Source: Ottowia thiooxydans DSM 14619
GTDB lineage: Bacteria > Pseudomonadota > Gammaproteobacteria > Burkholderiales > Burkholderiaceae_C
Direction of reading: 5' to 3'
DNA length: 64,000 nucleotides
Assembly: GCF_000422885.1 (NCBI RefSeq)
Contig: NZ_AUGX01000024.1
Span: 26,208 to 90,207, forward strand
Numbering within the stretch: position 1 is the stretch's first letter; every line of letters begins with the position of its first letter. The notes below the pieces were generated by a model that saw only the letters and a program-made list of their open reading frames with translations, was not told the DNA's origin and ran no database searches. Below, in pieces: positions 33,119-40,320 of the stretch. The translations under genes were made by a program, and so were the position numbers.

Positions 33119-33421
33119 TCACTGCGAGAGCAGTTGGTCGATCGAGCACAGGTGCAGGTTCTTTTCCCCAGGCTCATAGCTCAAGACGGCACTCACTGCG
33201 GTGATAGAAGGCGCCAAGCCGCCGCCTGGATGCTCCACGACGCACCGCACCTGTGCGATGCCACGCTCGTCCTTGTGGACATCAAACATGCGTTTCTGCA
33301 CCCCTTCCCTGAGCACGAGTTCGCGCTTGTAAGGAATCAGCCAGCCATCACCTCGCACCAGGGAGTAGCTGACGAAGGCGTTGCCGTCCACCTCTGTGGC
33401 CAGCCAAAGCTCCTGCAGCAT
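33119..33421 (-). CDS. Hypothetical accessory protein
   Basis: The 100-residue product starts MLQELWLATEVDGNAF (33421), with AGAGG seven bases upstream. It is soluble with mixed strands (VSYSLVRGDGWLIPYK, VQKRMFDVHKDERG). Its start lies inside the end of the upstream gene (73-bp overlap), so it is the second gene of the cassette under element G. No family is recognised. Confidence 0.55.
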   Translation of the reverse strand: MLQELWLATEVDGNAFVSYSLVRGDGWLIPYKRELVLREGVQKRMFDVHKDERGIAQVRCVVEHPGGGLAPSITAVSAVLSYEPGEKNLHLCSIDQLLSQ

Positions 33422-33749
33422 GGCGGGAACCTCTGGTGCTGCGGTGGGCGCGGCAGCCCTTGTTCAGGTCAGTGAGCATGGACAGTAGCGAAAGACATAG
33501 CGTGCGCAGCTGCTGCGCGTCGGACGTTGCTTGCGGAGCCGTTGCAGCCTCCGCGCCTTCGTCCATGACGGGGATGTCGAAGTGCTTGGCCAGATCCGCG
33601 AATCGCGCCGGCACGGTCGGTGTGTATTGAGGGTCCGTGGCGAGGTTGTCGCCGTCCACAACGCACACATCGGCATGAGGGTCGGCTATGAAGTCGGCGA
33701 CACCGCCGATGACGTACACGAATACGCGGGGTTGATCTCTCAGGGACAT
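33348..33749 (-). CDS. Hypothetical accessory protein
   Basis: The start is MSLRDQPRVFVYVIGG (33749) after AACAGGAGAAGCC. The first 95 residues look globular (VADFIADPHADVCVVDGDN); the last 35 are arginine/alanine-rich and lie over the start of the next gene. A late frameshift is possible but cannot be shown from one sequence. It is the first gene under element G. Confidence 0.55.
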   Translation of the reverse strand: MSLRDQPRVFVYVIGGVADFIADPHADVCVVDGDNLATDPQYTPTVPARFADLAKHFDIPVMDEGAEAATAPQATSDAQQLRTLCLSLLSMLTDLNKGCRAHRSTRGSRHAAGALAGHRGGRQRLRQLLPGAR

Positions 33750-33763
33750 GGCTTCTCCTGTTT

Positions 33764-33797
33764 CGATGCTGGGCATCGTGTTGAACATGAGAGAGAT
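33764..33797 (-). promoter_or_regulatory. Cassette element G
   Basis: On the minus strand ATCTC, four bases (one fewer than the other copies), ATGTTCAAC, then the perfect stem CGATGC/GCATCG with a 3-base loop (33778-33764), then AGGAG before the start at 33749. Confidence 0.7.
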
Positions 33798-33809
33798 GTC
33801 CAGAGGAAG

Positions 33810-33831
33810 GAAAAGCCACCGTGGGTGGCTC
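33810..33831 (-). terminator. Terminator of AGCCACC type
   Basis: AGCCACC and GGTGGCT arms with a 3-base loop, followed on the minus strand by TTTT. It ends the SRAP gene immediately upstream of element G. Confidence 0.75.
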
Positions 33832-33837
33832 TGGGGG

Positions 33838-34779
33838 TCAGGCTGCTAGCTTGTGGGCGTAGTACGCCGGCGCCTTGTCATCGAGCAAGGCGTCCAGCTC
33901 CTCCAGGCTGCGGCCCTGGGGTGTCAGCCAGGCCTGGACGTTCTCGGGTCTCAGCTGGACGATGCAGCGATCGTGGCCAGCTGCTGCAACCTCGGGGGGA
34001 GGCTCGTCGGTGATTGCGGCGAACGACCAGAGGTCGTCTTCATCTGAACCAGCCGGCGGCATCCAATGGGAGTACAGGCACGCTACGAGCATGTCTTGTG
34101 CTGGCTCTGGCTGGAACTCAAGCACCACGTTGCTGCCATCGCGCGAGACGTTCTCGTAGAAACGGGTCACGATCATGACGCCATGGGTCGCACCAAACTG
34201 CTGATTCCAAAATCCCCGCAAGTTGTCACGCCGGGCGTTGTACGTTCCTGGAAAACGAGTGTCGTAATTGACCGGCTTGCCGGCCGGCCGACACTGGTAG
34301 CGCATGGGCCTGACGATGGGCTCACCGTTTTCGAACATGAGCACCGGCGCCCACCAGCCCGGAAAAATTCTGCTGTCCCCGGCGCTCAGATCCTCGCGTT
34401 GGAGGCGCTTGAGCTTGGCCAGCGCCTGCTCAATTTTGGTGGTCGCAATCCGTTCATCGTCGGCGGCCTTTTTGGTCGGCTTGTTCTGCAATGAGCGCTG
34501 TGCGTCAGCCAGGCGCTGCCGCTGCTTGAACAGATCTTGCTCAGTCTCGACCTTCTGCGCCGCATCGAACTCCTCGATCAGCGCACGGATCTCGGCCAGG
34601 TCTTGAGCGTGCGACTTTGCGAACTGCGCGTCCATGGCCTTTGGCGTTCGCAGCACGGGCTTGGGCTTGTTCTTGCGGCGCAAGTACAGCTCGAAAAAGT
34701 CCTTGATGGACAGGCGTGACTTCGGAAACAGGTTTTGGAACGCCTTGAATTCCGCACGCACAGCAGCAGAAAAACACAT
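33838..34779 (-). CDS. SRAP (YedK/HMCES-like) abasic-site protein
   Basis: The start is MCFSAAVRAEF (34779), which places the catalytic Cys2 right after the initiator methionine as the family requires. Other SRAP motifs are YNARRDNLRGFW and the C-terminal CIVQLRPENVQAWL. These proteins crosslink to abasic sites in single-stranded DNA. At 313 residues it is longer than YedK (about 220) because of a charged coiled-coil insertion at about residues 35-125. It is divergent from umuD with a LexA box between them, so it is probably SOS-induced. Shielding ssDNA during plasmid entry is a plausible role. Confidence 0.88.
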   Translation of the reverse strand: MCFSAAVRAEFKAFQNLFPKSRLSIKDFFELYLRRKNKPKPVLRTPKAMDAQFAKSHAQDLAEIRALIEEFDAAQKVETEQDLFKQRQRLADAQRSLQNKPTKKAADDERIATTKIEQALAKLKRLQREDLSAGDSRIFPGWWAPVLMFENGEPIVRPMRYQCRPAGKPVNYDTRFPGTYNARRDNLRGFWNQQFGATHGVMIVTRFYENVSRDGSNVVLEFQPEPAQDMLVACLYSHWMPPAGSDEDDLWSFAAITDEPPPEVAAAGHDRCIVQLRPENVQAWLTPQGRSLEELDALLDDKAPAYYAHKLAA

Positions 34780-34808
34780 CACATCCCCTTTGTGCCGGGC
34801 GTAAACTA

Positions 34809-34824
34809 CTGTGATTATGCACAG
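34809..34824. promoter_or_regulatory. LexA (SOS) box
   Basis: CTGTGATTATGCACAG matches the CTG-N10-CAG LexA consensus and is palindromic at its ends. It lies between the SRAP and umuD genes and overlaps the most likely umuD start codon, so it could control both directions. Confidence 0.8.
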
Positions 34825-35239
34825 TGTTACACCCATAGCAGACAAGCCTTGCATCTTGACATTGGTGCCGGCCAGCGTTCACGCGGGCTTTCCGTCGCCG
34901 GCCGAAGACCATGTGGGCAAGCCTCTGGATCTCAATGACTTGCTGGTCACCCATCCACAGGCCACGTTTATGCTCAGTGTCGCGGGTGACTCCATGGTCG
35001 AAGAAGGCATTGACGATCGGGACATCATCGTGGTCAACCGGGCGATCAAGCCACGTCATGGCCACATCGTTGTCGCCATTCTCGATGGCGAGTTTGCGGT
35101 CAAGAAACTGTACCAACGCGCGGGCCGCGTCAAGCTGCTCGCAGGCAATCCGACCTACCCACCCATCATCCCCGGTGATGGCCAATCGCTGGTGGTATGG
35201 GGTGTTGTCACCAGCAGCATCACGCGCTTTGCGATCTAG
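34817..35239 (+). CDS. umuD: UmuD-like SOS mutagenesis peptidase
   Basis: The 140-residue S24 peptidase has the self-cleavage site Ala23-Gly24 (HAGFPSP), the serine in AGDSMVEEG (near residue 58) and the lysine in AVKKLY (near residue 96). After RecA-stimulated cleavage, UmuD' joins UmuC to form DNA polymerase V. The ATG at 34817 lies inside the LexA box with no visible ribosome-binding site; a GTG two codons earlier is the alternative, so the start is uncertain and may be leaderless. umuC follows after one base. Confidence 0.9.
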   Translation: MHSVTPIADKPCILTLVPASVHAGFPSPAEDHVGKPLDLNDLLVTHPQATFMLSVAGDSMVEEGIDDRDIIVVNRAIKPRHGHIVVAILDGEFAVKKLYQRAGRVKLLAGNPTYPPIIPGDGQSLVVWGVVTSSITRFAI

Positions 35240-35240
35240 C

Positions 35241-36539
35241 ATGTATGCGCTTCTCGACGCGAACAATTTTTACGCCTCCTGCGAGGCTGCGCTGCGGCCG
35301 TCCCTGATTGGGCGGCCCGTGTGCGTGCTCAGCAACAACGATGGTTGCGTTATCGCAAGGTCAGAAGCCTCAAAAGCCATGGGCGTGAAGATGGGACAGC
35401 CGTACTTTGAAGTGCGGCATCTCGAAGCTGAGGGCCTGGTGTTTCTGAGTCCGAACTTCACGCTGTATGGATCCATGTCCGATCGCGTCATGAGTTTGGC
35501 GGCCGCGCTGGGGCCCAGCATGGAGCGCTACAGCATCGACGAAGCCTTCGTCTCCCTGCACGGTGTGCGCGGTGATCAGACCAAGAGAGCGCGAGCCATT
35601 CGAGCCAGAATTTTGCAATGGACGGGCATTGCTTGCGGCGTTGGAATCGCTCAAACGAAGACTTTGAGCAAATTCGCAAACCACGTAGCGAAACAGGCCG
35701 ATCGCAAGCCTGGGAGCTACCCCCGCGAACACGCTCAGGTGTGCAACCTGGGCGTCCTGTCGCGTGCAGACGTTGAGGAGTTGCTTGCTGCGACCGAGGT
35801 GGCTGAGGTGTGGGGTGTCGGCCGTCGCATCGGCGAGCAGCTGCGCGCCGACGGCGTGATGACGGCGCTGGATCTGGCTCGACTTGACCCAGCGATCGTG
35901 CGCAGGCGCTGGTCGGTCGTGCTGGAGCGCACGGTTCGTGAGCTCCAAGGCGAATCTTGCATCGAGCTGGAAGATGCGCCACCCGCCAAGCGCGAGATCG
36001 CCGTGACGCGCTCGTTTGGCCATCCCGTGACCGACGTTGAACCCTTGGTAGAAGCGGTCAGCACGTTTGCATCTCGGGCAGCTGAAAAGCTGCGCAAGCA
36101 GTCCAGCGTCGCCGGCCTGGTGCATGTGTTTGCTCACACTTCCCCTTTCCGACCAGGTCCTCGCTGGGCCCGATCGCTGTCGGTGCCGCTACGCCGGCCG
36201 ACAGCAGACACAGCCGAAATCACTGAGGCCGCTGTGATGGGTTTGCGCCTCATGTTTGAGCCCGGCTACATGCTGGCCAAGGCCGGGGTGATGCTGTGCG
36301 ACTTGTCCAGCGAATTACATCAGCAGTGCGAGCTGGACCTGGAAGTGGAAGCACCTGTTCGTGATCGCAGCAAACTCATGAAGGCCATGGATCAGCTCAA
36401 CACGCGGTACGGCCGGGGCACACTGCAGGTTGCTGCGATGGGTCAACAGAACCAGCTGCAGGCTTGGCAGATGCGCCAGGAGCGGAGGACACCGCACTAC
36501 ACGACAGACTGGCGGCAGATCCCGATCGCGCGGGCCTAG
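35241..36539 (+). CDS. umuC: UmuC-like Y-family DNA polymerase V subunit
   Basis: The 432-residue protein has the Y-family catalytic motifs LLDANNFYASCE (Asp6) and YSIDEAF (near residue 100). The helix-hairpin-helix part follows (VWGVGRRIGEQLRADG), then a little-finger domain. It carries out translesion synthesis with UmuD'. The length fits UmuC (about 422). It is co-transcribed with umuD from the LexA-controlled region. Plasmid umuDC homologues are common (mucAB, rumAB). Confidence 0.95.
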   Translation: MYALLDANNFYASCEAALRPSLIGRPVCVLSNNDGCVIARSEASKAMGVKMGQPYFEVRHLEAEGLVFLSPNFTLYGSMSDRVMSLAAALGPSMERYSIDEAFVSLHGVRGDQTKRARAIRARILQWTGIACGVGIAQTKTLSKFANHVAKQADRKPGSYPREHAQVCNLGVLSRADVEELLAATEVAEVWGVGRRIGEQLRADGVMTALDLARLDPAIVRRRWSVVLERTVRELQGESCIELEDAPPAKREIAVTRSFGHPVTDVEPLVEAVSTFASRAAEKLRKQSSVAGLVHVFAHTSPFRPGPRWARSLSVPLRRPTADTAEITEAAVMGLRLMFEPGYMLAKAGVMLCDLSSELHQQCELDLEVEAPVRDRSKLMKAMDQLNTRYGRGTLQVAAMGQQNQLQAWQMRQERRTPHYTTDWRQIPIARA

Positions 36540-36555
36540 AGCGCTTCGCCAAAAG

Positions 36556-36588
36556 AAAAACCCCGGCAGCAAAAAGCTGCGCGGGGTT
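36556..36588 (-). terminator. Terminator between umuC and the zinc-ribbon gene
   Basis: AACCCCGGCAGC pairs with GCTGCGCGGGGTT around an A-rich loop; on the minus strand it is followed by TTTTTC. It serves the minus-strand gene and may also end umuC. Confidence 0.65.
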
Positions 36589-36594
36589 GGTTGT

Positions 36595-37200
36595 TCAGTG
36601 GTCGTCGACCGGCGGTTCAATCGTGTCGGTGCGGTACTCGGCCAAGAGCTCAACGGCTTCATCACCATGCGCGGCCAGCACATGGACCGAGCCTGTCGTT
36701 GCGGTTTCCCAAAGGGCCAACAGATCGTCCACTTCGATGACTTCACTTTCGATGTAGTAACTCTCGTGCTTGCGCATGTCAGATGCCCAAAAGGAGCCCG
36801 AAGAGGCGATCACCAAGGCACCACCTTGCAAGCGGTACTCGTCCGTTTCAGGACCCCACCAGGCACCGAACGAAATTGAGGCTTCTGCGAGTGCCAGGGA
36901 CTGAATCGCCTCTCGAACGGATTTGATTTTTTCGATCAGATCCACATCGACATCGAACGAGCAATAGGGCGGCGGATCGCTTAAATCCAACGTCGCATGC
37001 GCCGGGGTGAGCACGGTGAACTTGTGCTCCTTCCACTCTGGGTTGAACTCCGACCGCCCGCAGTTTCGGCACAAACAGCTTTCGTTGTAGATCTCCGAAC
37101 CTGCACGCCACTCGCCTGCTGCTCCGTCGAACTCCAGCGAGCCATCGGCCACCAATTGGTTGCTGCCGCAATGCGGGCAGACTGGTCTTTCCTTTTTCAT
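36595..37200 (-). CDS. Zinc-ribbon accessory protein
   Basis: The start is MKKERPVCPHCGSNQL (37200) after AGGAGTGACC. The 201-residue product has CPHCGS and CLCRNCGRSEF, a zinc ribbon, then an acidic C-terminal region (FDVDVDLIEKIKSVREAIQS, YYIESEVIEVDDLLALWE). The N-terminal 50 residues resemble the small zinc-ribbon protein at 31229. It is a single-gene cassette under element F. Its function is unknown. Confidence 0.65.
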   Translation of the reverse strand: MKKERPVCPHCGSNQLVADGSLEFDGAAGEWRAGSEIYNESCLCRNCGRSEFNPEWKEHKFTVLTPAHATLDLSDPPPYCSFDVDVDLIEKIKSVREAIQSLALAEASISFGAWWGPETDEYRLQGGALVIASSGSFWASDMRKHESYYIESEVIEVDDLLALWETATTGSVHVLAAHGDEAVELLAEYRTDTIEPPVDDH

Positions 37201-37211
37201 GGTCACTCCTG

Positions 37212-37237
37212 ATCCATGGTTGAACATGGTCAGAGAT
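37212..37237 (-). promoter_or_regulatory. Cassette element F
   Basis: On the minus strand ATCTC (37237-37233), five bases, ATGTTCAACC, followed by the short palindrome CCATGG rather than a clear stem-loop, then AGGAG and the start at 37200. Confidence 0.6.
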
Positions 37238-37281
37238 AGTGGCCAGCGAAAACCGCTTCTCGACGGCGCGAAATGGCCGCT

Positions 37282-37440
37282 TCAGGCTCGCGGATGCCTT
37301 AGCGGATTGGCGTACATCCCGTCGCCAATTGGGTCATCGCCCCAGTTGATGAACGCGTCAAGATTGGCTGCGAGAGGGTGGCCAGCGACGGCATCCCTGC
37401 AATTGAGCGGCGCATACAGCTGCTCACCTGAACGCCGCAT
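37282..37440 (-). CDS. Small ORF downstream of and related to the 37.5-kb gene
   Basis: The 52-residue frame starts MRRSGEQLYAPLNC. It lies in the same frame as the gene at 37522, after that gene's stop, and the open frame runs all the way back to that stop. Its GEQLYAPL segment echoes GERLYVAL of the neighbour. It has no ribosome-binding site, so it may be a decayed duplicate rather than a working gene. Confidence 0.33.
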   Translation of the reverse strand: MRRSGEQLYAPLNCRDAVAGHPLAANLDAFINWGDDPIGDGMYANPLRHPRA

Positions 37441-37521
37441 GAAGTGGTGATTCAAACTGTGCGCCAGTACATCCGCAAAAGCACGGCAATTTGGCGTCTT
37501 GGATGCCCATAGCCAGCTCGT

Positions 37522-37755
37522 TCAGTTTTCCGGTTGCCTGGTGTTGCTCCATACAGCCTTCATGTGCTCCATCCACTCAGGGCCGACGCGACCCACGGCG
37601 TACACGATCGAATCGCCTGGACACAGTTCGCGCATACGGCCACTGGCCAGGGCGACATACAGCCGTTCGCCTGTCGAGAGCACGCCAACGCGTTCGTAGT
37701 TGCCATCCCATGCTTCACGCGCAATCTCGTCCAGTCTCAAGAGTTCGTTGCTCAT
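37522..37755 (-). CDS. Hypothetical small protein
   Basis: The 77-residue product starts MSNELLRLDEIAREAW and has a short helical N-terminus and a beta-rich rest (VGVLSTGERLYVALASG). No cassette element precedes it; it lies 34 bp downstream of vapC and may be read through from it. No family is recognised. Confidence 0.5.
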   Translation of the reverse strand: MSNELLRLDEIAREAWDGNYERVGVLSTGERLYVALASGRMRELCPGDSIVYAVGRVGPEWMEHMKAVWSNTRQPEN

Positions 37756-37789
37756 CGTCGTTCCAATCGTTGGTTTGGGTCTGGCCGCC

Positions 37790-38203
37790 TCATGCTTGCG
37801 CGGCATACCAGTTCTCAATTCGCAGGCCCGCCACGCGGCTGAACTCACGCACGTTTGCCGTCACCAGCGTGAGGTTCAGCGACAGCGCGTGCGCCGCGAT
37901 CAGGCCGTCGTAGGCGCCGATCATTTGGCCATCGCGCGCCAGGTAGGCGCGCAAGTGGCCGAGCTCGCTCGCTGCTGTGCGGTCCCAGGGCTTCACAACC
38001 GCCACCTCCAGGAATGCATGAACCAGCTCCGCCAGGCGCGCGGCAGCGGGCTTCTTAGCCAGGCCGTAGAGGTGTTCGGCCGCGGTGACGGCCGAGATGC
38101 ACCAGCTTCCCGTCGGCAAGTCGATGAGCCTGTCATTGATGACCGGGTCGCCGCGCAGTGCGGCACTGGTGACGTTGGTGTCGAGCATATAGAGCAGGCT
38201 CAC
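37790..38203 (-). CDS. vapC: VapC-type PIN-domain toxin
   Basis: The 137-residue PIN domain has the acidic residues expected for an RNase: Asp in MLDTNV near the N-terminus, Glu in AAEHLYG, and Asp in GAYDGLIAAHA and nearby. VapC toxins cut tRNA or rRNA when antitoxin is lost and so stabilise plasmids. Its start overlaps the vapB stop by 4 bp (GTGA/ATGA-type coupling). The length and motifs are standard. Confidence 0.92.
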   Translation of the reverse strand: MSLLYMLDTNVTSAALRGDPVINDRLIDLPTGSWCISAVTAAEHLYGLAKKPAAARLAELVHAFLEVAVVKPWDRTAASELGHLRAYLARDGQMIGAYDGLIAAHALSLNLTLVTANVREFSRVAGLRIENWYAAQA

Positions 38204-38532
38204 CGAGTGCCCTCACCTTCTGCTGTGCCAGGTCCCTCTGTCCAGGCCTCGAACGGATCGCGAGGGACTTCGGTGGGTTGATCGCGTTCGATTAGGAAGT
38301 CGTCCAGCGCTTCGGCGCGCAGCTCGTCGCGCATGCTCTCGCGCAGCGCGAAGAAGCTCGCCCAGCTTTTTCGCACGACCGGCGAGAGGACCACATCGCC
38401 GCTGCGCGGGTCGCGGTGGATCAGCACTTCCGAGCCTTCAAAGCGGAACTCGGCCGGCAGGCGCACTGCCTGGCTTCCGCCGGTGACAAACAGGCGCGCG
38501 GTTTTGGTGGGCGGATGGGGGCGAGTGCTCAT
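38200..38532 (-). CDS. vapB: VapB-type AbrB/SpoVT antitoxin
   Basis: The start is MSTRPHPPTKTAR (38532), giving 110 residues. The N-terminal half has the AbrB-type swapped hairpin (LFVTGGSQAVRLPAEFRF, VLIHRDPRSGDVVLSP) that binds DNA. The acidic C-terminal half binds VapC. The palindrome at 38581-38600 is the likely operator. The C-terminal tail is longer than in most VapB proteins. Confidence 0.88.
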   Translation of the reverse strand: MSTRPHPPTKTARLFVTGGSQAVRLPAEFRFEGSEVLIHRDPRSGDVVLSPVVRKSWASFFALRESMRDELRAEALDDFLIERDQPTEVPRDPFEAWTEGPGTAEGEGTR

Positions 38533-38580
38533 GAGGCGCTTCCTGTGCCCACGGGTGGGCATCGTAGGCAGAGGTGTGAA

Positions 38581-38600
38581 GTATCTACGTTCGTAGATAC
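38581..38600 (-). promoter_or_regulatory. vapBC operator palindrome
   Basis: GTATCTACG and CGTAGATAC flank a TT centre, a perfect inverted repeat. On the minus strand it overlaps a promoter-like TTGTCA with a TAGATAC -10 region upstream of vapB, as expected for autoregulation by VapBC. Confidence 0.75.
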
Positions 38601-38617
38601 ATTGACAAGATGAGCGC

Positions 38618-38643
38618 GAAAAAAAGCCACCCGAAGGTGGCTG
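38618..38643 (-). terminator. Terminator of AGCCACC type
   Basis: AGCCACC (38625-38631) and GGTGGCT (38636-38642) with a 4-base loop, followed on the minus strand by seven Ts. It ends the toxin-antitoxin unit upstream and isolates vapBC. Confidence 0.85.
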
Positions 38644-38672
38644 TGGATCAAATCAAAGCATGCCAGCACCCA

Positions 38673-38975
38673 TTAGAGGATGGCCTGCAGGCCTTTGTCG
38701 GCAATGATATTCAGCAGCTTGAGTGCTGGACCCGTTGGATGGGTTTCGCCTTGCTCCCACTTACGCACCGTCGATGCGGTTGTATGCAGGTGCAGGGCAA
38801 AGACCGGCTGGCTGAACTTCAAGTCCTCTCGAAGGCGCTTGATGTCTGCGGCATCCAATTCCCGCACCGGCGGCGGGCAGATAGCATCGAACTCGCGCAT
38901 CGTCACCTTGTCAATCGCGCCAATCTCCACGAGTGCGGCCAGGTCGCCACGCAGTGACTCAATGATCTTGCTCAC
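38673..38975 (-). CDS. HTH antitoxin (NadS/HigA-like)
   Basis: The 100-residue protein ends in an XRE-type helix-turn-helix (DIKRLREDLKFSQPVFALHL, STVRKWEQGETHPTGPALKLL). The N-terminal half would bind the toxin. It follows the toxin gene with a 17-bp overlap, the toxin-first order of HigBA-like pairs. It probably represses the unit through the operator at 39352-39378. Confidence 0.85.
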   Translation of the reverse strand: MSKIIESLRGDLAALVEIGAIDKVTMREFDAICPPPVRELDAADIKRLREDLKFSQPVFALHLHTTASTVRKWEQGETHPTGPALKLLNIIADKGLQAIL

Positions 38976-39342
38976 AATGCACCTCCGCTAAAAAACCCGA
39001 CTCCAAGGCCTTCGACAAGCCCTCGCGGGTCAACTCCAGAAACGCCTTACCGGCAAATTGCAGCGCTTTCCTCTCCTCCTGCGTGATGTTCGCCTTGTCG
39101 CTTTTGGGGAACCCATGCAGGAACACGTATCGATCGCCCATCCTGGCCGACAGCAGCGTGCGATAGCCACCGCTTTTGCCACCACCTGACCGAGCTACAC
39201 GCTTTTTGTAGAGAAAGCCTCCCAAGTCGGCGTCGATCAGGCCCATCGCCATTTCCTTGACCGCCTTGCATAGCGCGGCATCCGGCAATTTCTCACCTGC
39301 CTGCCAACGCGCAAAGTCCTTTCGCTTGAAAACGCTCGTCAT
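38959..39342 (-). CDS. RelE/HigB-family toxin
   Basis: The 127-residue protein has the RelE-like core GGFLYKKRVARSGGGKSGGYRTL and DRYVFLHGFPKSDK. It also shows the KANITQEERKAL helix typical of the HigB/COG4737 group. Such toxins cleave mRNA on the ribosome. Its ATG overlaps the stop of a 20-residue leader frame (ATGA). It is the E-element cassette together with its antitoxin. Confidence 0.87.
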   Translation of the reverse strand: MTSVFKRKDFARWQAGEKLPDAALCKAVKEMAMGLIDADLGGFLYKKRVARSGGGKSGGYRTLLSARMGDRYVFLHGFPKSDKANITQEERKALQFAGKAFLELTREGLSKALESGFLAEVHCEQDH

Positions 39343-39401
39343 TTCGAATTTGAAGTATACCCGTAACGGGCATACTTCGTCTTATCTAGTGGGTTATCCA
39401 T
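39339..39401 (-). CDS. Possible 20-residue leader peptide before the toxin
   Basis: An ATG at 39401 follows CAAAGGAAATTCC, the spacing used by the other cassette elements. It encodes 20 residues, beginning MDNPLDKTKYARYG, with the stop overlapping the toxin ATG. The operator palindrome lies within this frame. It may couple translation of the toxin to the element-E transcript. Its existence as a peptide is inferred. Confidence 0.4.
   Translation of the reverse strand: MDNPLDKTKYARYGYTSNSK
39352..39378 (-). promoter_or_regulatory. Operator palindrome of the RelE/HTH pair
   Basis: Two 13-bp arms (GAAGTATACCCGT and its near-complement, 12 of 13 matching) flank one central base, 10 bp upstream of the toxin start. 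It is the obvious binding site for the HTH antitoxin. Confidence 0.7.
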
Positions 39402-39413
39402 GGAATTTCCTTT

Positions 39414-39445
39414 GGGCAGTGCCCTGGTTGAACATGACCAGAGAT
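39414..39445 (-). promoter_or_regulatory. Cassette element E
   Basis: On the minus strand ATCTC (39445-39441), five bases, ATGTTCAACC, then GGGC/GCCC with a 3-base loop (39424-39414), then AAAGGA and the leader start at 39401. Confidence 0.68.
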
Positions 39446-39829
39446 GCCGCGAAGAGGAAAAAGCCACCCGAAGGTAGATGGTCAGTGCACTGAGACAGGG
39501 AGTTGTTGAACCAGGAAAAATTTCAACGCCAGCGCACTGCGAGGGGCGCGCTCTGCGCAGTCATTCGCACGACATCTGAGAAAGTTTGCACGACTTCTGA
39601 GAAAAATAGCCACAAAAGTAGATACATCTCTGAAAACTGAACTCGCACACCCTAACCCCTTGTCAGATTTCGGCTTTTTGAGGCCTCGGGAAAACTCCAC
39701 CGATTTGTCATCAAAAAACAGCACGGATGATAAGCTAAGTTATCAACCGGCAGAAAAGAGCTTGACGGGCGGGTCTGGGCTGATGGATGATGGCCTGGCG
39801 GGCGCAAAGCGCTCGCAGGGAGACCCACC
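39446..39829. other. Intergenic region with 21-bp direct repeats
   Basis: No convincing gene is seen. It holds a degenerate AGCCACC terminator at 39,463-39,480, and two direct repeats of 21 bp at 39567-39587 and 39588-39608 (shared core GCACGAC-A/T-TCTGAGAAA). A weaker third copy lies near 39,623-39,640, and a GATAA/TTATC inverted repeat near 39,727-39,742. The base composition changes here from the AT-richer cassettes to the GC-rich recombinase block, so it may be a recombination or binding site. Confidence 0.45.
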
Positions 39830-40318
39830 ATGCACACCACCGAAGACCTCGCCGCCCTCCTCTCGCAGCACACCCACAGCGAGCAGATCTACCACCACCC
39901 CGACGTGGCCAGCTTTTGCTACACCGAAGGCGCCAAGGCGTTCTTCCAGCACGCCGGCGCCGGCGCGGCCTGGCTGCGCGATCTGCTGGCCACCCACGCG
40001 AGCGTGCGGCGCGGCGTCATGGCAGCGCCCTACCCTTGCAAGGTCCTGATGATCGTGACGGACTCACGCAGCCGCGCCGACGCCCGCCAGAGCCTGGGCA
40101 GTGGCCAGCGCTCGGCACTCATCACCGTCAGCGAGGAGCTGGAGTGGGACTACATGTGCGATGACGAGCACGCCGGCCTGGGCGTGCCCGAGTCGGTGTT
40201 TTTCGGCGCGGAGATCGATGACACGGACTGCCCGGTGGGCGCCTGGGTGTTCTACTTGGCCGCACGGACAGACGGCCGCAAGGGCATGATCCTCGCGCTG
40301 CCCAGCGAAGTCGCCTAA
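39830..40318 (+). CDS. DUF6876-like hypothetical protein
   Basis: The 162-residue protein starts MHTTEDLAALLSQHTHSEQIY after AGGGAGACCCACC. Its layout resembles plasmid proteins of the DUF6876 type: an N-terminal LAxxLxQHTxSEQ helix, YTEGAKAFFQHAGA, then WLRDLLATH. The function is unknown. It is GC-rich, like the recombinase gene that follows after 90 bp. Confidence 0.6.
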   Translation: MHTTEDLAALLSQHTHSEQIYHHPDVASFCYTEGAKAFFQHAGAGAAWLRDLLATHASVRRGVMAAPYPCKVLMIVTDSRSRADARQSLGSGQRSALITVSEELEWDYMCDDEHAGLGVPESVFFGAEIDDTDCPVGAWVFYLAARTDGRKGMILALPSEVA

Positions 40319-40320
40319 AT

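Noticed and set aside
33348..33440. A frameshift in the 33348-33749 gene, suggested by its arginine-rich tail.
   Set aside because: The tail lies over the start of the next gene, which alone can explain the composition; no continuing homologous frame was recognised.
39482..39724. An 80-codon minus-strand frame in the intergenic region.
   Set aside because: No ribosome-binding site, unusual residue composition, and it crosses the 21-bp direct repeats; no sign of coding selection.
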